Below are positions 44,428-58,059 of a DNA stretch of 64,000 bases, in pieces. Positions within the stretch are counted from its first letter, which is position 1, and every line of letters starts with the position of its first letter. The notes beneath the pieces were generated by a model. That model ran no database searches. It worked only from the letters and a program-made list of their open reading frames with translations, and was not told where the DNA came from. The stretch is from positions 8,511,808-8,575,807 of the forward strand of contig CM034110.1 in the NCBI GenBank assembly GCA_019914945.1, read 5' to 3'. This DNA is from Typha latifolia (Eukaryota; Streptophyta; Magnoliopsida; Poales; Typhaceae). The translations under genes and the position numbers were made by a program.

Positions 44428-47400
44428 CTATCGTCCCGTCTTTGCTCGTTTCATACTGCTACTGCCGAATGGAGAAACACTGCCGCTTGGATGGGGGCTG
44501 TCCTCTCGTAGACTCGAGTTTAACATCGCTAGCTCTCGAAGCTGTTGCCTCTTGTAGTGATCCTGTGATTCATCCTGCAGAATAGATTTAAGACATATGG
44601 GTCATCTGAAGAACCAAAAAGAAACTTGGACAAGTAGGTTTGATAATCATCTATTGTTTGCTTAAATTGGTGAGTCGGATATCTAATGAGAAAATTTGTT
44701 CACACAAGAAAAAAAATTCTAGAGAGATTATAACGTGTTTTTTACTTGCAAACTGACAGTGGAGAAAGGAGATATGCTTCAAGTCTTTACCACTGGTTTA
44801 AGCAACTCTTCAATGATTTCCTGTGCTTGTCTCAGCCTTGCATCAATAACATTGGCAGGTAACTCGGCCTCAATTAAGATATGCAGTGGATCATTCAAGT
44901 GTTCGTAGCCTGGTCTTCCCCTTAGTTTCTCCTCCTTCAAGGAGAGACAAAATTTTCAGCCTCACGCTAAAAAAAAGAGAGGAAACAAATTGCAAACACT
45001 ATATAAGATCATGCAATGCACAAAAAAATCTCATTCGTCTGGCAATACACAAACCTGATCAAGATGCTAAAAAAATTTCAAGTAGGGGCAGATATCACAA
45101 TTATAGATGTCTTCTACAAGTACAAAGTTTAACTGGTCAACATAATAAGAACGAGAAAGTGGTCGCCAAAAACATACACTTCCTAAGATCTTAAAATCAT
45201 CAAGCTACAGGCACCAACTCGAGGAACTCTAGCATTAGAATTAGATGAATTAAGTGCAACGTGCTTTTTAAGTACGATGAAAATTGATGGGTCTTTTTTC
45301 TGACTTGATGAAGAGTTGGAAACACCATTTGCATAAACGATAAGGATGTGTATAATTATTAAGATCATAACTTATGCCCATTTTCAGTATATTTTCCATA
45401 AGTATTTGAAGCACCCATAGATATATTGTATCAACAAGTCATTTAGGTTTTATGTGATAAATTGATAATTTTTGCAATTATACTTTCAAAATTTAGGTGG
45501 ACTAACTGAGAATTTGGTAGATCTATACCTCGAAATAATGAATGTCGTTCATCCATTTTATAAAGAAAAAGCTGGAAGAAAAAGTATAGCATATACAATG
45601 ATGAAAGATTCTGGGATCTGCAAGGAGGTTTCAATTTCTATAAGTAAATTCAGAATCTACAAGTAATGAAACAAACTCTAGTTCAGCAACAAAAGCATGA
45701 AGAGGAAACAAGGATTTCTCATGCGTTGTTCTAATTAAGTTGCCTCCTTTTGATTAAGTTGAAGGATTGAGCTAAAGAAAACACAAGATATAAGAATATA
45801 ACATGAACAGCAATATGACTATGAGATGTCTGATTCCATGAATGGAGTACTAATAAACTTCACAAAACACGGACTATTTCAGTTACCTTGCCAGGATCTT
45901 TTATTGAACCCTTTCCTCTAATGTAAACACGACAGCCTGTAGAAGCTTCGACCCTTTTCAGAGAATTTCCCCTGGGTCCGAGAAGGCGCCCAACGAAATT
46001 GAACTAAATGCAATGTAGAAACAAAATAACAGATTAAAACCTGATTTCATTAGTCAATGTGAATATTAAAACATACATTTGGGTAAGCATCCACTGGAAT
46101 TTCCAAGCGCAAAATCTTCTTGACAATGTAAGAACTTGGGCTTGGGGGTGCTCCTTGCCAATCCATAGTCATTCCTTGAAGAGAACCTAATCTCTGCTAA
46201 GCGACAAAGAAAAATAAACATTCTCCATTTACTGGAAGTCTGGAAAACAAATCAAATGTGAGAAGAAAAACATATATGTAATACAGATGAAGAATGTGAA
46301 AAGAAAATGAAAAGGAAGTAACAAACTGATAATATGATAAAAATTCAAATAAGAAAAGATCACAATAGCTCTACAATGCTGAGAAGCATCTCATCAGTAG
46401 ATACATACAGATAATTTGGACCTTCAGAGTCCATCAAGAACCAAGTGCCATAGTTATATAAAACTAATCTCATTCATGTGGCAGGCATAAAGCCAATAAA
46501 GTTGATTAAGCAATAAAAACCACAGGCATGATTATAAAAATACTTCAGAGAACCTTGTTTGTAATACAAAGAAGGAAACATTAATAATTTGCCGATCTGG
46601 CAGCTGTGTCTGAGCCAACTATTACATCAGTTCACAATTACATAACTCAACTTCTTATCTCCCATCTCTGAAGGCTACACGCCGGAAGAATAGTGATATG
46701 AAGTAGAGAGTGATAGCAACGATACCTCCTGCTGAAGCCCACTCCAAGCACCAAAACCACTGCCGCCAAAATTAGACATGAGATTTGGTGAAGACATGGG
46801 ACTTGGACTTCCATGATGCAGCTTATCATAGTCCCCAAATCCATGATTTGGAACCATGCCTGAGACCCGCATAATCTCTGATAACACATAATTTTAGTGA
46901 ATACTGTATGTCAAAATACAAGTTAAAGTATAATAGAATACATAGTTCAACAATCTCACTGGAGTAAATAGCAAGCTAGCTGTAACAGAATTAAGAATAT
47001 CCTGCTTTTGGGCGGTTAACCCTGCAGAATAAGCATCGCGTATATTGTATAAAGCAATGGTTTGTCCATTGGTTAACTAGATTTACATTATCTGGATAAT
47101 GGAAAAGTATTCTAATTGCATATTTACAGAGACAAAAAAAGGAAAAGGCAATGACTTTAATCGATATCTTCCAGAATGACAATTCAACTAGAAAAAACAG
47201 TATGCAGCAGCCTTTTCCACCAACTTTGACTTGTGGCACCTTAACGATCTAATATACTCACAACTTGTCATCCCATCTGGGTTTCCTACCTGTTGCATGA
47301 ACTTACTGCATGAATCAAATCAATCTCTGTTAGCTCATTTCCTAATTAGGAACTTGAACCAACTTCCATGACTAACTAGAGGACGAAAGTCATAAAAATT

Positions 47401-48759
47401 TGATCAGTCATTTATAGATATTTGTATACTTAGGATTTGCAATGTCAAGACCTATCCTGATGGAAGAAGTACTTGATGCTTAGTTCAGATACCTATTACA
47501 ATAATATTGTAGGACATAATACTAATCTAGAGCAAGTTCATTCTGCCAAAACCAAAAACCTATGCTTTCACTCGTTGAACTGAACATGAAAGCCATGATG
47601 GATTTCTTCACATCACCAACAAGATAATGATTGCATGCAAATTTCTGATGTAGAAGATGTTATCTCCTTGATATTAAAATCATAAAATACATAATCAGAG
47701 AAACATAGTAGGAAAGTAGGCGCAAATGAAGCAAAGGACAAATTTTGACCACAATGCTAAATAATGATTACTGGTTTTCAAAATCCCTATCATGCTAGGC
47801 TGCGAGTTACAAAGGCACCCCATATAACATAAATAATCTACGGCAGAGGAGAAACTCATGATCTTCCCGACATAAAATCTGTGCTAAAGCCACATACTTG
47901 AGTGTATCCACTGAAAGGCATTCCTTATGAAGCTTTTTACCTGAACTATTTTAGGATGAACATTTGCATTTCTCATCTCAATTAGTACTGTCAGGACTCT
48001 CCTACATGCAAAGATGAACAATCTAGCACCAACTGACAAGTTAATTATGTAAAGATGAACTAGATTTAAAAGCAACAGTCAGATACTAGACTAATGAAAA
48101 CTTAAGTGGAAAAACGTTCCATGAGGATTTTATCCCAATGAAAGGATATGGTAAAATCAAACATCGCCCGAGAGATACAAGGTCGAGCAAACAAGATTAG
48201 CAATCGCCACAAATAACAACAAAAGAAAGAGGAATGATCTATAAAGGCGGAACTGGCGATGCTAGAAGAAGGTGGAACAGCTGTCTGTGATCAATCAAGA
48301 ACCCAAATTCCTAAACCTAATTCAAGAAGGGATCCTCTCCAAATCGGAATTAGCAGTTAGGGATACAAATGATGGCACATATCATCACGCACAGCTGCGA
48401 ATTGAAAAGACCAACAACCCAGATTAGCAATTCGAATCAGAACGTCACAGGAATCCAACAAAGCTCTTACCTTGATTCAACAACCGGCTACATATCGGAA
48501 GAACCTGCATGAAAGGCCCGAGCTTTTGGTGCTCCGCCAACAGCTCCGCTAAGTACTGACCACAACTGAGAAAAAGACGAAAGACCCAAGATTCAAGAAC
48601 ATCAGAAGTCATCAAAAGCACAGAAATTTTAATAGGGAATCTATTGTGAGATGCATCTCTCAAACATATCCTTCTATACCTGCCTATCTCTGGTGTGCCT
48701 CTTATCTGTGGTGATAGGGCTCTTGCAGGGGAGAAGCTGTTACTATACAACCCTGACAT
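44428..48759 (-). CDS. KH-domain STAR/QKI-type RNA-binding protein (SPIN1-like)
   Basis: Seven exons on the minus strand: 48759-48680, 48565-48471, 46877-46726, 46193-46077, 46003-45887, 44934-44791 and 44574-44428; phases 2, 1, 0, 0, 0, 0 close and give 283 residues, the family's usual length. Start [20 protein letters not shown] and the STAR dimerisation segment [20 protein letters not shown] (about 31-50) are typical. The single KH domain (about 130-232) has [31 protein letters not shown] with the GPRG loop at 157-160, and the QUA2-like stretch. The tail ends [11 protein letters not shown], a nuclear signal. Relatives bind RNA and include rice SPIN1, which acts in flowering-time control under the E3 ligase SPL11. 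A role here is inferred by homology. Intron 2 is long (about 1.6 kb). Confidence 0.95.
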
Positions 48760-49115
48760 GATGGTATAGATAGAGAGAGAGGGAGAGAGAGGGAGAGGGG
48801 GGGGAGAGAGAGAGGAGGGGAGAGAGAGAGGTAGAGGAAGAAAAGGTGATTGATAGAGAGCAAAAGGGAAGAAGAGGAAGTGAGATGGTAGAGAGAGGAG
48901 AGGAGAGAGTCTTGAGTTCCCTTTCTCAATGCGGGCAGCCCTGCTGCAATCCCCCTAAAATTTGTCAATAGACGGGAAATAGTAAAATGGGTGGTAAAGA
49001 AGATGAGTGGCTCTGTCGTTTTTTTTTTTTCCCCCAGTGAGAGGTTTAAAACCAGTGCGTGGGTTTAAGAGAGGGATCTCTGTGTCTTTACTTGGGCCTT
49101 TCACTGTTTCACTCC

Positions 49116-49151
<36 letters not shown>

Positions 49152-51221
49152 TTCCATCTACCAATGTAAAAAGTTTCTAGAAAGAGAAAAATATTTTTGC
49201 CCATAGATAGTTCTGCAATAAAAAAGAGATAGAAAGAAGTGGGAAATTGAATAATCCCTCGCTGCCTTGTGTGTACTCAAAAAGACATGTTCTAAGAACT
49301 TTACTCAGACCCACCTTGCTGGCATGTAAAAAGATGAGGGGATTGTTCCTACCAAAATTCGACATAGATAGAGAGAAAAAGGAAAAGAATATCCTGATAT
49401 GTTTATTTCGCAAAATTTTCAATCTAAATTTAGACATCCACGTTAGTTACATCGATCATATATTTGATAACTCTGATCTTATCCGCTCAAATTTTATAAC
49501 TTTTTGTATTTTCTTTGAGCATGCTATAAATTATTAGGCCATCACCTAATAAAAATGGGTGGTGTTATGTAATAAATCAATAATGATAGTAGTGATTTAA
49601 AAAATAACCCATCTATTTATCATGAATGGTGGGTCCAATCTTTTAAACAACTTGTATTTATTAGGTCTACAATTTTCTTTTATTTTCTTTCAAGTCTCTA
49701 CATCAATCATTCTTTCTTTTAAATAGGGACTTGATCTTAAGAAACTATATTTCGTAATGTATCAAAAATGTTAATAACGAATAAGATTTTTATGTGCTCT
49801 TTGAGTAAAATTGAGACCTATAATAGAGTTTATTCTTCAAGAGCATTAAATGGATTCACATGAAGAAAAAAAATTGCAAGGCTCCACCCACCTCAGGATA
49901 GGTGAAACAGCAAAAGGATCACCTTTCTTTCTTTTTTTCTTCTTTCCTGTGAACTTAATGAGATCTCCATTAAAAGCCTCCATATCTATGAGATATAAAT
50001 TTTCTTTGACCAAAGTATTTTCAATTGGAAGATGTGATTTTTTAACCAATGTATTTTGAAAGAGGAAATAAAAACTATGACGGACATGGATGTTACTGTA
50101 GAGAGAGAAATGAGTAGTAATCCATGAAGAAAAGTTTCTACTTTTATTGAAGCTCTAAAGGAGAAGAAACAAATCACATTGATGACTCTATTTTGTGGGT
50201 AGCATTTATTTACACCCAACAACGTCCAGAATTTTGAAAAATTAGCTCAGTTTTTTTTTTCATGAAGATGTAAACGTAACCAACTATGTGAAGAACCATA
50301 GGCCACTTTGAATCCTTACATTTACTTAGAAGAAACAAATTATATCGTAACGTACGTAATCATATAGTAACGTACATGAAGAAAATTACAAAATTGAGTG
50401 AGATATGACATAGTGTTTTATTATTTGAAGACTCTTTTTTTTTGACACTATGTGACTATATAAAAATTTTGAAATATTTCTTTTGTTAGTTATGTATTAT
50501 TATTTTTATTTAAAATATTATATGATTAATTTTAGGCTATGTAAGTATTTTATTTTGGAGAAAATAAAGAAAGGTAAGACGATTATTTAATATTTCTTAT
50601 TAAAATTATCGAGGGTGAAAAATATTAGATAGTCGAGATGTCAAACCATCCTTAAAATAAATAAAAGAGTTTGTGTGAAAATGAGCTGTAGTTCAAGATG
50701 TTTGGATGTAATTAATTTTATTATTTTATGAGGTTTTTATATAATTGTTAGAACTTATCAATTATCATAAGTGTCATTCTATTTTTTTAAATGTCATAAT
50801 TACTATTTTAAAAATTATTGGTATATAAAATCAAGCAAAATTAGATAGTTTTCATATGGAACAATTTACACCGAAAATAAGATACATTCTCAGTATTAAT
50901 TATAGCTAATTATTCTACGACAATTCTGATCTTTCATGAAAGCCGTCTAATTAAGATACTCAACAAGTTCCAAATCAATTATACTATTAACTCACTGAAG
51001 CTTTAGAAAATGATGATCTTAATATTTTATATTCTAATATTTTTACGAGACATTTTGACGAGCCCAAAAAATAAATTTAATTTAAAATGCATAAAAAAAT
51101 ATATTTTCAGTCAAAGAGATGAGTATGAGTATTAGAGAACAGTGAATAATTCTTATGTTTTATATTCCAAAACACTTGTACAACGTGATTAACGCCAAAT
51201 AATTACCATGCAATCCCTCTT

Positions 51222-51257
<36 letters not shown>

Positions 51258-51393
51258 AGAAAGAGCATAGGATTCCATAAGGGTGGGGTGTAATATATAT
51301 AAAAGCATACGGCAGCGCACGTTAGGGGTGGGCAGTGACAGAACTATGGAGGGCCTCGCCACGAAACCCCCTCCTTCCTCCTCCTCCTCCTTC

Positions 51394-51427
<34 letters not shown>

Positions 51428-52424
51428 GCTTTCATTTACTTTATTAACTCACCAACACATGCGCATCATCTGCTCCCCTTAACGACAATGACCAAAATCG
51501 ATTGCCATGATGATTCCATATATATCCATCGTCATACGTTTACAAACTAACCTTAGTTTCACGGCTATGTATGTATTTACCATGTATGTGTGCATGCATA
51601 CATGCATCATGTGTAGCAGTACCCGCACGAAGCTTTGTGTTCCATAAACTAATGCAATTTAACCACAAATCTAGGAGCTCTTGTCACCGTCCAAGTCCGA
51701 CCAAGCTTTTCAAAGGATCGGTCGCCATTCCCAATGCCTCTCCTCCCTTGGTTTGTGTTCATTCGTGGAAGTGGGATCATGTGCTTCGTTTTCACACTAC
51801 CATCTAATGCTAGCAAGAAGAAGAAAAATAAAACTTTCTGAAGCTCGTTTAGTAATAGAGGTTGATACAGGTGATGATGATGGAGTTTAATTTAGTATTT
51901 AGTAACTAAAAAGGAGTAGCAGTGACCAATCTTGGGTTGGTATAAGTAAAAGGATTTTTTTTCAAATTACTTTCTTTGATCAGGTGTTTTTATTTAGGGT
52001 TTAGCGTTTAGAATTTTTGTTGAATCGAGCATAGTGGAGCGATGCCACAGCATCAATTATTTTTCCCCCAAACACTCAGATAGAAAGAGGAATATTACCC
52101 TAAAACTGGGAAATTATTTTCTGAAAATATAAATGCACCACCAAAATAAGGCCCATAGAAACAATATGTAGGCCCAGTTGACTAGATCATGTACCGTAGC
52201 CCAACTAGCTATCAATCGATCAATACCGTCCGTTAATCAACGGGCCTGATTTAGTGCAGGAGAAACGAGCGGCCGAAAAGAGTAGTAGGCTAGCAGCATC
52301 CGACATTAAATGACGGAACTACCCTCGCGATCTCTCTCGAGTCTCGATCGAACAATAAGGGGAGCTCCGCGAAGAGAAACGACTCGATCGAATCGAGGGA
52401 GAACAAAAAAAAAATCTCCTCCTC
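48760..52424. other. Divergent intergenic region between KH gene and NDUFA1
   Basis: Left end: purine-rich leader of the KH gene with GA runs (48768-48840), and a (GA)n tract at 49117-49146. The middle (49500-51200) is AT-rich and featureless. Further (GA)n at 51229-51254 and (CT)n at about 51398-51427. The right end is the NDUFA1 promoter. No supportable gene. Confidence 0.55.
52150..52203. promoter_or_regulatory. Cluster of three site II (TGGGCC/T) elements upstream of NDUFA1
   Basis: GGCCCA at 52150-52155 and 52171-52176 and AGCCCA at 52198-52203, all reading TGGGCY on the minus strand, lie 220-275 bases before the start codon. Site II elements bind TCP factors and are enriched in promoters of nuclear genes for respiratory-chain and ribosomal proteins, which fits the gene here. 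Confidence 0.5.
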
Positions 52425-52701
52425 ATGGCGAAACTTTTCTGGTTGGAAGCCATGCTTCCGCTGGCGATCATTGGCGGGATGCTGTGTGTGATGGGCAACG
52501 CGCAGTATTTCATCCACAAAGCCGCTCACGGCAGGGTCGGATCTCGGTTTTTTCTTCTTTTTTTTCTCCTTTCTGTGATTTTTTTTTAATTAGTCGATAA
52601 AAATTTTGCAGCCGAAGCACATCGGAAACGATGTGTGGGATGTGGCGATGGAGAGAAGGGACAAGAAGCTCATGGAGGAGTACTCGACTTCTGGGAATTA
52701 G
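52425..52701 (+). CDS. NDUFA1: Mitochondrial complex I subunit NDUFA1 (MWFE)
   Basis: Two exons, 52425-52535 and 52612-52701, phase 0, give 66 residues; the Arabidopsis protein has about 65. Sequence: MAKLFWLEAMLPLAIIGGML opens with a single membrane helix (about 5-25), followed by NAQYFIHKAAHGRPKHIGND and WDVAMERRDKK. This is the MWFE accessory subunit of the complex I membrane arm, inserted in the inner mitochondrial membrane and needed for assembly. The donor is GTCGGA, weak but giving an exact family join (HGR|PKH). The gene is too small for routine ORF finding. Confidence 0.95.
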
Positions 52702-55700
52702 GTCGGTTCCTGTCACTTTGTTTTATTTTGAGTCGAATTGGTTCTAGGGTTGGGGTTTAGTTTTGATAGCTATTGATGATCATGAACATTAAATATGAGG
52801 AATCTAGTTTTCTTCTACTTCTGGCTTAAATTTTGCTCTGATTTTGTTCTTCTTTTGAGTAAAAATTTGACATTTTGATCTAATTTTCAGTCAGTAAGCT
52901 TGTGATAGGCAAAAAAATGTACTTGCTTGGCTACGATTTTTGTTTTAGGGTAAAGAATGGTAAAGGTAGTGTGATAAGACCAAGTTGAAAGAGAGAATTT
53001 TAATGCAACTACTGTGGGGGATACGCAATTGTAGTCCTACAGCCCCAGGAAGCATTGTTCGATGCTCATCCTGGTGTAAAAATCAACATATTGTTAAATG
53101 TTGCGTATAAAGTATAAACATGATATGAGAATCAATATCATGTACATAGCCCAATACGTGGGCTATCTTCGTGTGGCAAATTCACATCCTCATACAGTCT
53201 GATATCTGCATATTCCTGTAATGAAGGCTAAAACATAAACTATAAGATAAAACCACTGTCGATAAGGAATAAAATAATAAACACAAGAGCCAAATCTCTC
53301 TCTTCTTGTAAGAACCCCAACTAAACAGCTCCTGTGAACTTCTTTGTGTTTGCTACTTTCGTCTCTCTTCTAATTAAGTTAGGAGAAGTTATTTAAATCT
53401 AAGTGGATTTCCTTCCATGAGTAGGCCCTTCTGACTCATAACAAGGACACCACGCCCCACTGCTTAGTGATCTTTTTTGCAACCAACATCTGCCAGTGGG
53501 TTGCTTCCGCTTCCTACTAACAAGTATTTGGTTGTTCTTCTTTTTTCTTCCTCTTTTATCATTTTCTTTTCCTCTCTCTTTCTCTCTTAGTGTTTTCCGG
53601 GCATTTTTTAGAGTAGTTTTGATTAAAGTTCTATTAGTTTAGTATAGAAATGATTTGCAGGATGTCTCATCCATAGAAATCCATACTATATTTTGATAAT
53701 AAAGTAAATTCCAAGCAATGATTGTTAAAACAAAATGGTGTAAATTGATTGAGGAATACTCAAAATGTAATTCATAATGCCAAATTGACAAAAAAAAAGT
53801 TATTTTTTTTTAATCATTCAAGAGCTTGAAGGCTAGATATAGGCTAGACAAAGAAAACTCTCCCTAAATATGGAGGCATTTAAGTCCCACGAAGATTTAG
53901 TCAACATACTAAGCCGCTTAATCTAGACTTCAAACTATGTGTATCGCAGAACTATTGTTCTGAACTAACGCTACTGAGACATCATTCTAAGTTGTTGCGC
54001 TGTCTAGTTACTCCTCCAAGTCACCACACTAGTGAATTATTAATCGAGCTGAGTTATTATGCCAAGCCGTCAAACCACTAAACAATTTTCTCTGCAACAA
54101 TTGCTTAGAGTTGGAATCAACCATACAACCTCTTTTGTCATTGGAAAAGTTTCTACCAACTTTACTAAAGTTGATTGATTTATTTTTTGATTAGTTTCAC
54201 ATGGTTTTAAGAACTAGCTGGTAATGTAGGGTTTTGGTTAGTTTCATAAGCTTTGTTCAGATCAGCAATGCCTCACTTGATTCTCAAACCTAGGATATAC
54301 ATATGACCGTTATTTGATTTTATTCAGAATTCTGAAATGTCGGACATAAGTCTCGTTCAATTATGGCAGTTTCTCTTTGCCTTAGCAAAGGGACGAAGGT
54401 GAACTGATTATTATTTTATTTTAAAATTTGAGCAAAGGTTCAGAAATGGACACTGTTTTATTATGAAACAATAAATTCAAACCCCCTTGTCCCATCCAAG
54501 GATAGAGGAGGTAGCATTACATCAGATACAACACTCAAATCAGAACAGAATAAAACTACCACTGTCCAAATTCCAAAATACCAACAGCAAACAAGCAAAC
54601 TCTAACCCCCCAAACACCAACCATAAACCACAACCAAAACACCGCCATCAAACCATAGGTCCATAACCAAAGCACTATCAGAGTTATAATAGGAACACAA
54701 TTATACAGACTACAACTTAGAACATAAGCCCTAGCAAAATAGAAACAGAGTCAACTGGATCAGAGAACACAAAAGTTAGAAACAAATGGAGCCAGAATCC
54801 GTCATCCTTCCTGGTTGTTGCCTCCTTATACATTAGTGTAGCTGAACCTCCGCATTCTTATTCCTTGTCCAGTACAGAAACATAAGAGCTATTTTTATGA
54901 ATTAGCTGCCCAAGCTTCCTCTGTTATGCTTGGTCAAAAAGAACTGATTATTTATATAAGTAGTGATCCTGAATACTAGTACTGTTATATGTTGCTTTCA
55001 TGCTTTGGGCTATTAGCTAATTCAGTTAATTATTTTGAACCTCCAAGAAGTCTAATTTTTGTCCTTGATTTCAGGATCCAAATGCACAGGGAATGGTTAT
55101 ATTTGATGAAAATAAAGCTCTTTTGCGAATCCAGAGACTATGTGCTTTACCGTTCCTTGTATAATGTTTACTCTGTGCTTTTAGGAACCCCTGTAAGGGT
55201 AGTTTGAATTGTTGATTGATTTTCTTGAACTAAAGCAATTTGGTTTGGCAAGCGAGGAATTGTTTGTCCTTTCCAAGCCAGTCTGGTGGATTTTCCTTTT
55301 ATTATTTCAACAAATTATCTGGCTTTTAATGACATTTCTCCCATACCGCAGTGGCTGAGATCCAAAACCAGTAGGATCCACTGCCACAACTGTTTACTTC
55401 CTGTGGGTGATCAGCTCATTTACAGGAAAAAGAAGCTGCGATTGTCATAATTTAGCAGGAGTATAATTAAAATACAAGGAATCCAAACATATATGACGGT
55501 ATATATTATCTTGTCGTCCGTTGGATTTATCTCTATAAACTGTTATCAGTTAGGGTTGGTACGCTTCAAATGTCCAATAAAATTATCTTGGCCAGTGGTA
55601 TGCCCTAGTGATCCTTGAAAGCCAGTGTTTTGCTCATCTTGATTGCAGGCTGGCAGCTCCATATCAAACTGAACCAGGATCTCACTTTAAATTATTATTC

Positions 55701-56001
55701 TGGACCACTTTAGCTTTTGAATGTGGAAGTATTTTAGCTTAAATTGCTTCTATCTTTCTGTTAATAAATCTTTCATAATAAACCAATAAGCGAGGTGGTA
55801 ATTGGCAAAAGGAAAACTAACCATCATCACACAACACGTAATCCCAAGTCTGGGCCTTTTAATGTATCTTCCATTAAAAAGTACAAACTACATAATTATC
55901 TATTCTCAATCTTCCAAAAATACCACTCTAAACAACAAACATGTCATAACCCGGATTCACAACTCATTAAACAAGAAGATCCAACACAATCTAACAACGT
56001 C
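52702..56001. other. Gene-free region with a retroposon-like insertion
   Basis: 52702-53000 is NDUFA1 3' UTR. The rest has no supportable coding sequence apart from the element at 54413-54940 listed separately. The right end should be the 3' UTR of the coiled-coil gene. Confidence 0.5.
54413..54940 (-). mobile_element. Retroposon-like insertion with 12-bp target duplication
   Basis: GAACTGATTATT occurs directly before (54401-54412) and directly after (54941-54952) this 528-bp block. The left end in + sense is ATTTTATTTTAAAATTTG, that is, on the minus strand the element ends in an A-rich tail next to the duplication. That is the structure left by LINE-driven retroposition. No ORF and no recognised SINE boxes, so it may be a 5'-truncated LINE or a retroposed transcript end (AATAAAA-like signal near the 3' end). 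Confidence 0.55.
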
Positions 56002-58059
56002 CTAAGCAAGTGAGGTCGGAGAGTTCTTGGAGATGGGTGATAAGCTCACCTCTTCCTCTCCATCTCCTTGTCTCTTCTCCAACACATCATGACGTGGAGA
56101 GTTCGAACTTGTAGGGCCACCAGCAGCAACGCTTGCTCTCGGAGACGGGTACGATGGCTGATAAGAGTTAGCAGTAGGAGAGCGAGGACTAGATAGGACC
56201 GGAGAAGATAGCATTTCCTCGACCTCTTCCTCGATGTCGTCGTCGTCGTCGCCGGCCAACGAGACGACGTCCTGCATGTTGAGCTGATGGTATTCGACGA
56301 TCTCCCGGAGGAATCGGTTCTCTCGCGCGTATATGGAGTTCTCATGAGCTAGTCTTGCCTTCTCGGCTAACAGTGTCTCCAACTGTAGCCTTATCTATTC
56401 TCATACACAATGAGAACAAAAAAATTAAGAATATATATATTTGCTTATCATTTGCATATTTAGAATAAAAAATAGGGATATTTTCGAATACACCCCTATA
56501 TTTTTATGAATCTGTAAGTAACACAGTGTGAATTTTATGCAACCCAACTCCTCTATTTCGCACATAATTTTTACGTGACACCTTAGTTAGCCAATCTAAT
56601 ACAAAACAGTATCAAAATATATTTTTTTCCTAAAAATATCATTTTGAAAGAACTCTTCTTAAGGGTATTTTAGAAAATCCGGTAGTGTAGGATAATGTTC
56701 GAAAGTGTTTCAAAGATGTTTTAGTAATTTCATTTGTAGAGTTATGGCCTTGTGGGCATATACAAATTATAGATAAAAAGGAGTGGCGGGATTACAAATA
56801 ACTCAGAGAGAGAGAGAGAGAGAGAGAGATGTCAATCACAAAATTAATAAAATATTGGGAATTATTTGAAAATTTCTCTAAACATAGAAAGGTAGAATTG
56901 AAGATGTTACTGATCACATAAAATTGAAGATCAAATGAAAGAGGTTAAAAAGAAGAAGAAGAAGCATAGCTACCAGATCATCATCTGCATTGTGATCTCC
57001 TTTCTGACGGCTCTCCCTCAAGATCTTGTTCTCGTCTTCCAGCTGCGAGCATCGCTCTTTCGTGAATGCCATGTCGGCTTTAACCGTCTTCAATTCTCGC
57101 ATCAGAAGCTTAGCTTTGGCAGCCATTGCATTTGCAACCTACAAGAAGAATAACCCACAAAGATGAAATCTTTAAATCAAGGAAAGATGCCAAGGATTCT
57201 TTTCCTCTAAGCAACAAAGATTTTTATTTATTTTTTTCTTATTTTTGTTGAGAAAAACTGAATTCTACATTGCGAGAAACTTTTAGTTGGGTCTCTTGGT
57301 CTGTTGGATTCTGAAACTGTAAGTTTGAATTGCTGGGCTTCCTTCCAATCTGCAGCTTTCGCGTTTCTTGGAATATATCAGCTGTTCGATTCTCGACGAT
57401 CGTTCGACCTTCCTGCGAGAAGACAATAAAATCCCAAAAGATTTTGCAACTTGAACACGAAAATTACAAGAAATTTTTTTCTCATACATGTTGATCTAAC
57501 CTCCAAGGCATTTCGGATTCTTCCCCCAATGTAGTTGATCGCTTCTGATCCTTTCTGGAACGCAGGGCTTTCCTGCTTCCGATTGCTTTCAGATGTGTAA
57601 AAAAAAAAAAACAGAGAAAAACTCTACCACTACTTAGAGTTTTGCAATCTATCTCACCTGAGGAGCTGCAGATGAATCCAGCATCTGAGAGTCATCTCTA
57701 TTATAATCTTCAAATTTTCGGGAATCACCATTGTCTTCGAGTAATTCTTTGGCCTTTTTCGCCAAAATCCCCCAAAATCCATGCTTGGGCTCATTCAAGC
57801 TTTTCATTGACGTGTACTCGCAGGTAATCGGATCCTTCATCATAGAATTCTCCTAAATATTCTTGATCAATATGAACAAAATGGAAAAGGAAGAAGAGCG
57901 AGAGACCTGCCGATAGGCGTAGGAGGAGGAGGAGGAGGCGCGCATCGCCTTCGCGGCGAGCGACGACGGGGAGTTGTCATCGGGGTCGTCTCGGAAGGAT
58001 CGAGAATCTTCGACGAAGGTGGCGGATCTCGTGATGGTGTTCTTCCTCCGGTAAGCCAT
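56002..58059 (-). CDS. Uncharacterised plant coiled-coil protein (At4g02800-like)
   Basis: Six exons on the minus strand: 58059-57907, 57852-57658, 57572-57501, 57412-57269, 57138-56974 and 56394-56002; all phase 0, 373 residues. I chose MAYRRKN because relatives, as I recall them, open MAYRR; an in-frame ATG at 58149 would add 30 residues with a run of eight glutamates. Blocks: [49 protein letters not shown]; then a coiled coil (about 190-280) with [36 protein letters not shown] and [19 protein letters not shown]. The tail is acidic then Ser/Pro-rich. No membrane segment or enzyme motif. The coiled coil and basic N-terminus suggest a cytoskeletal or trafficking scaffold, which is only a guess. 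The acceptor of exon 3 has a weak polypyrimidine tract. Confidence 0.88.
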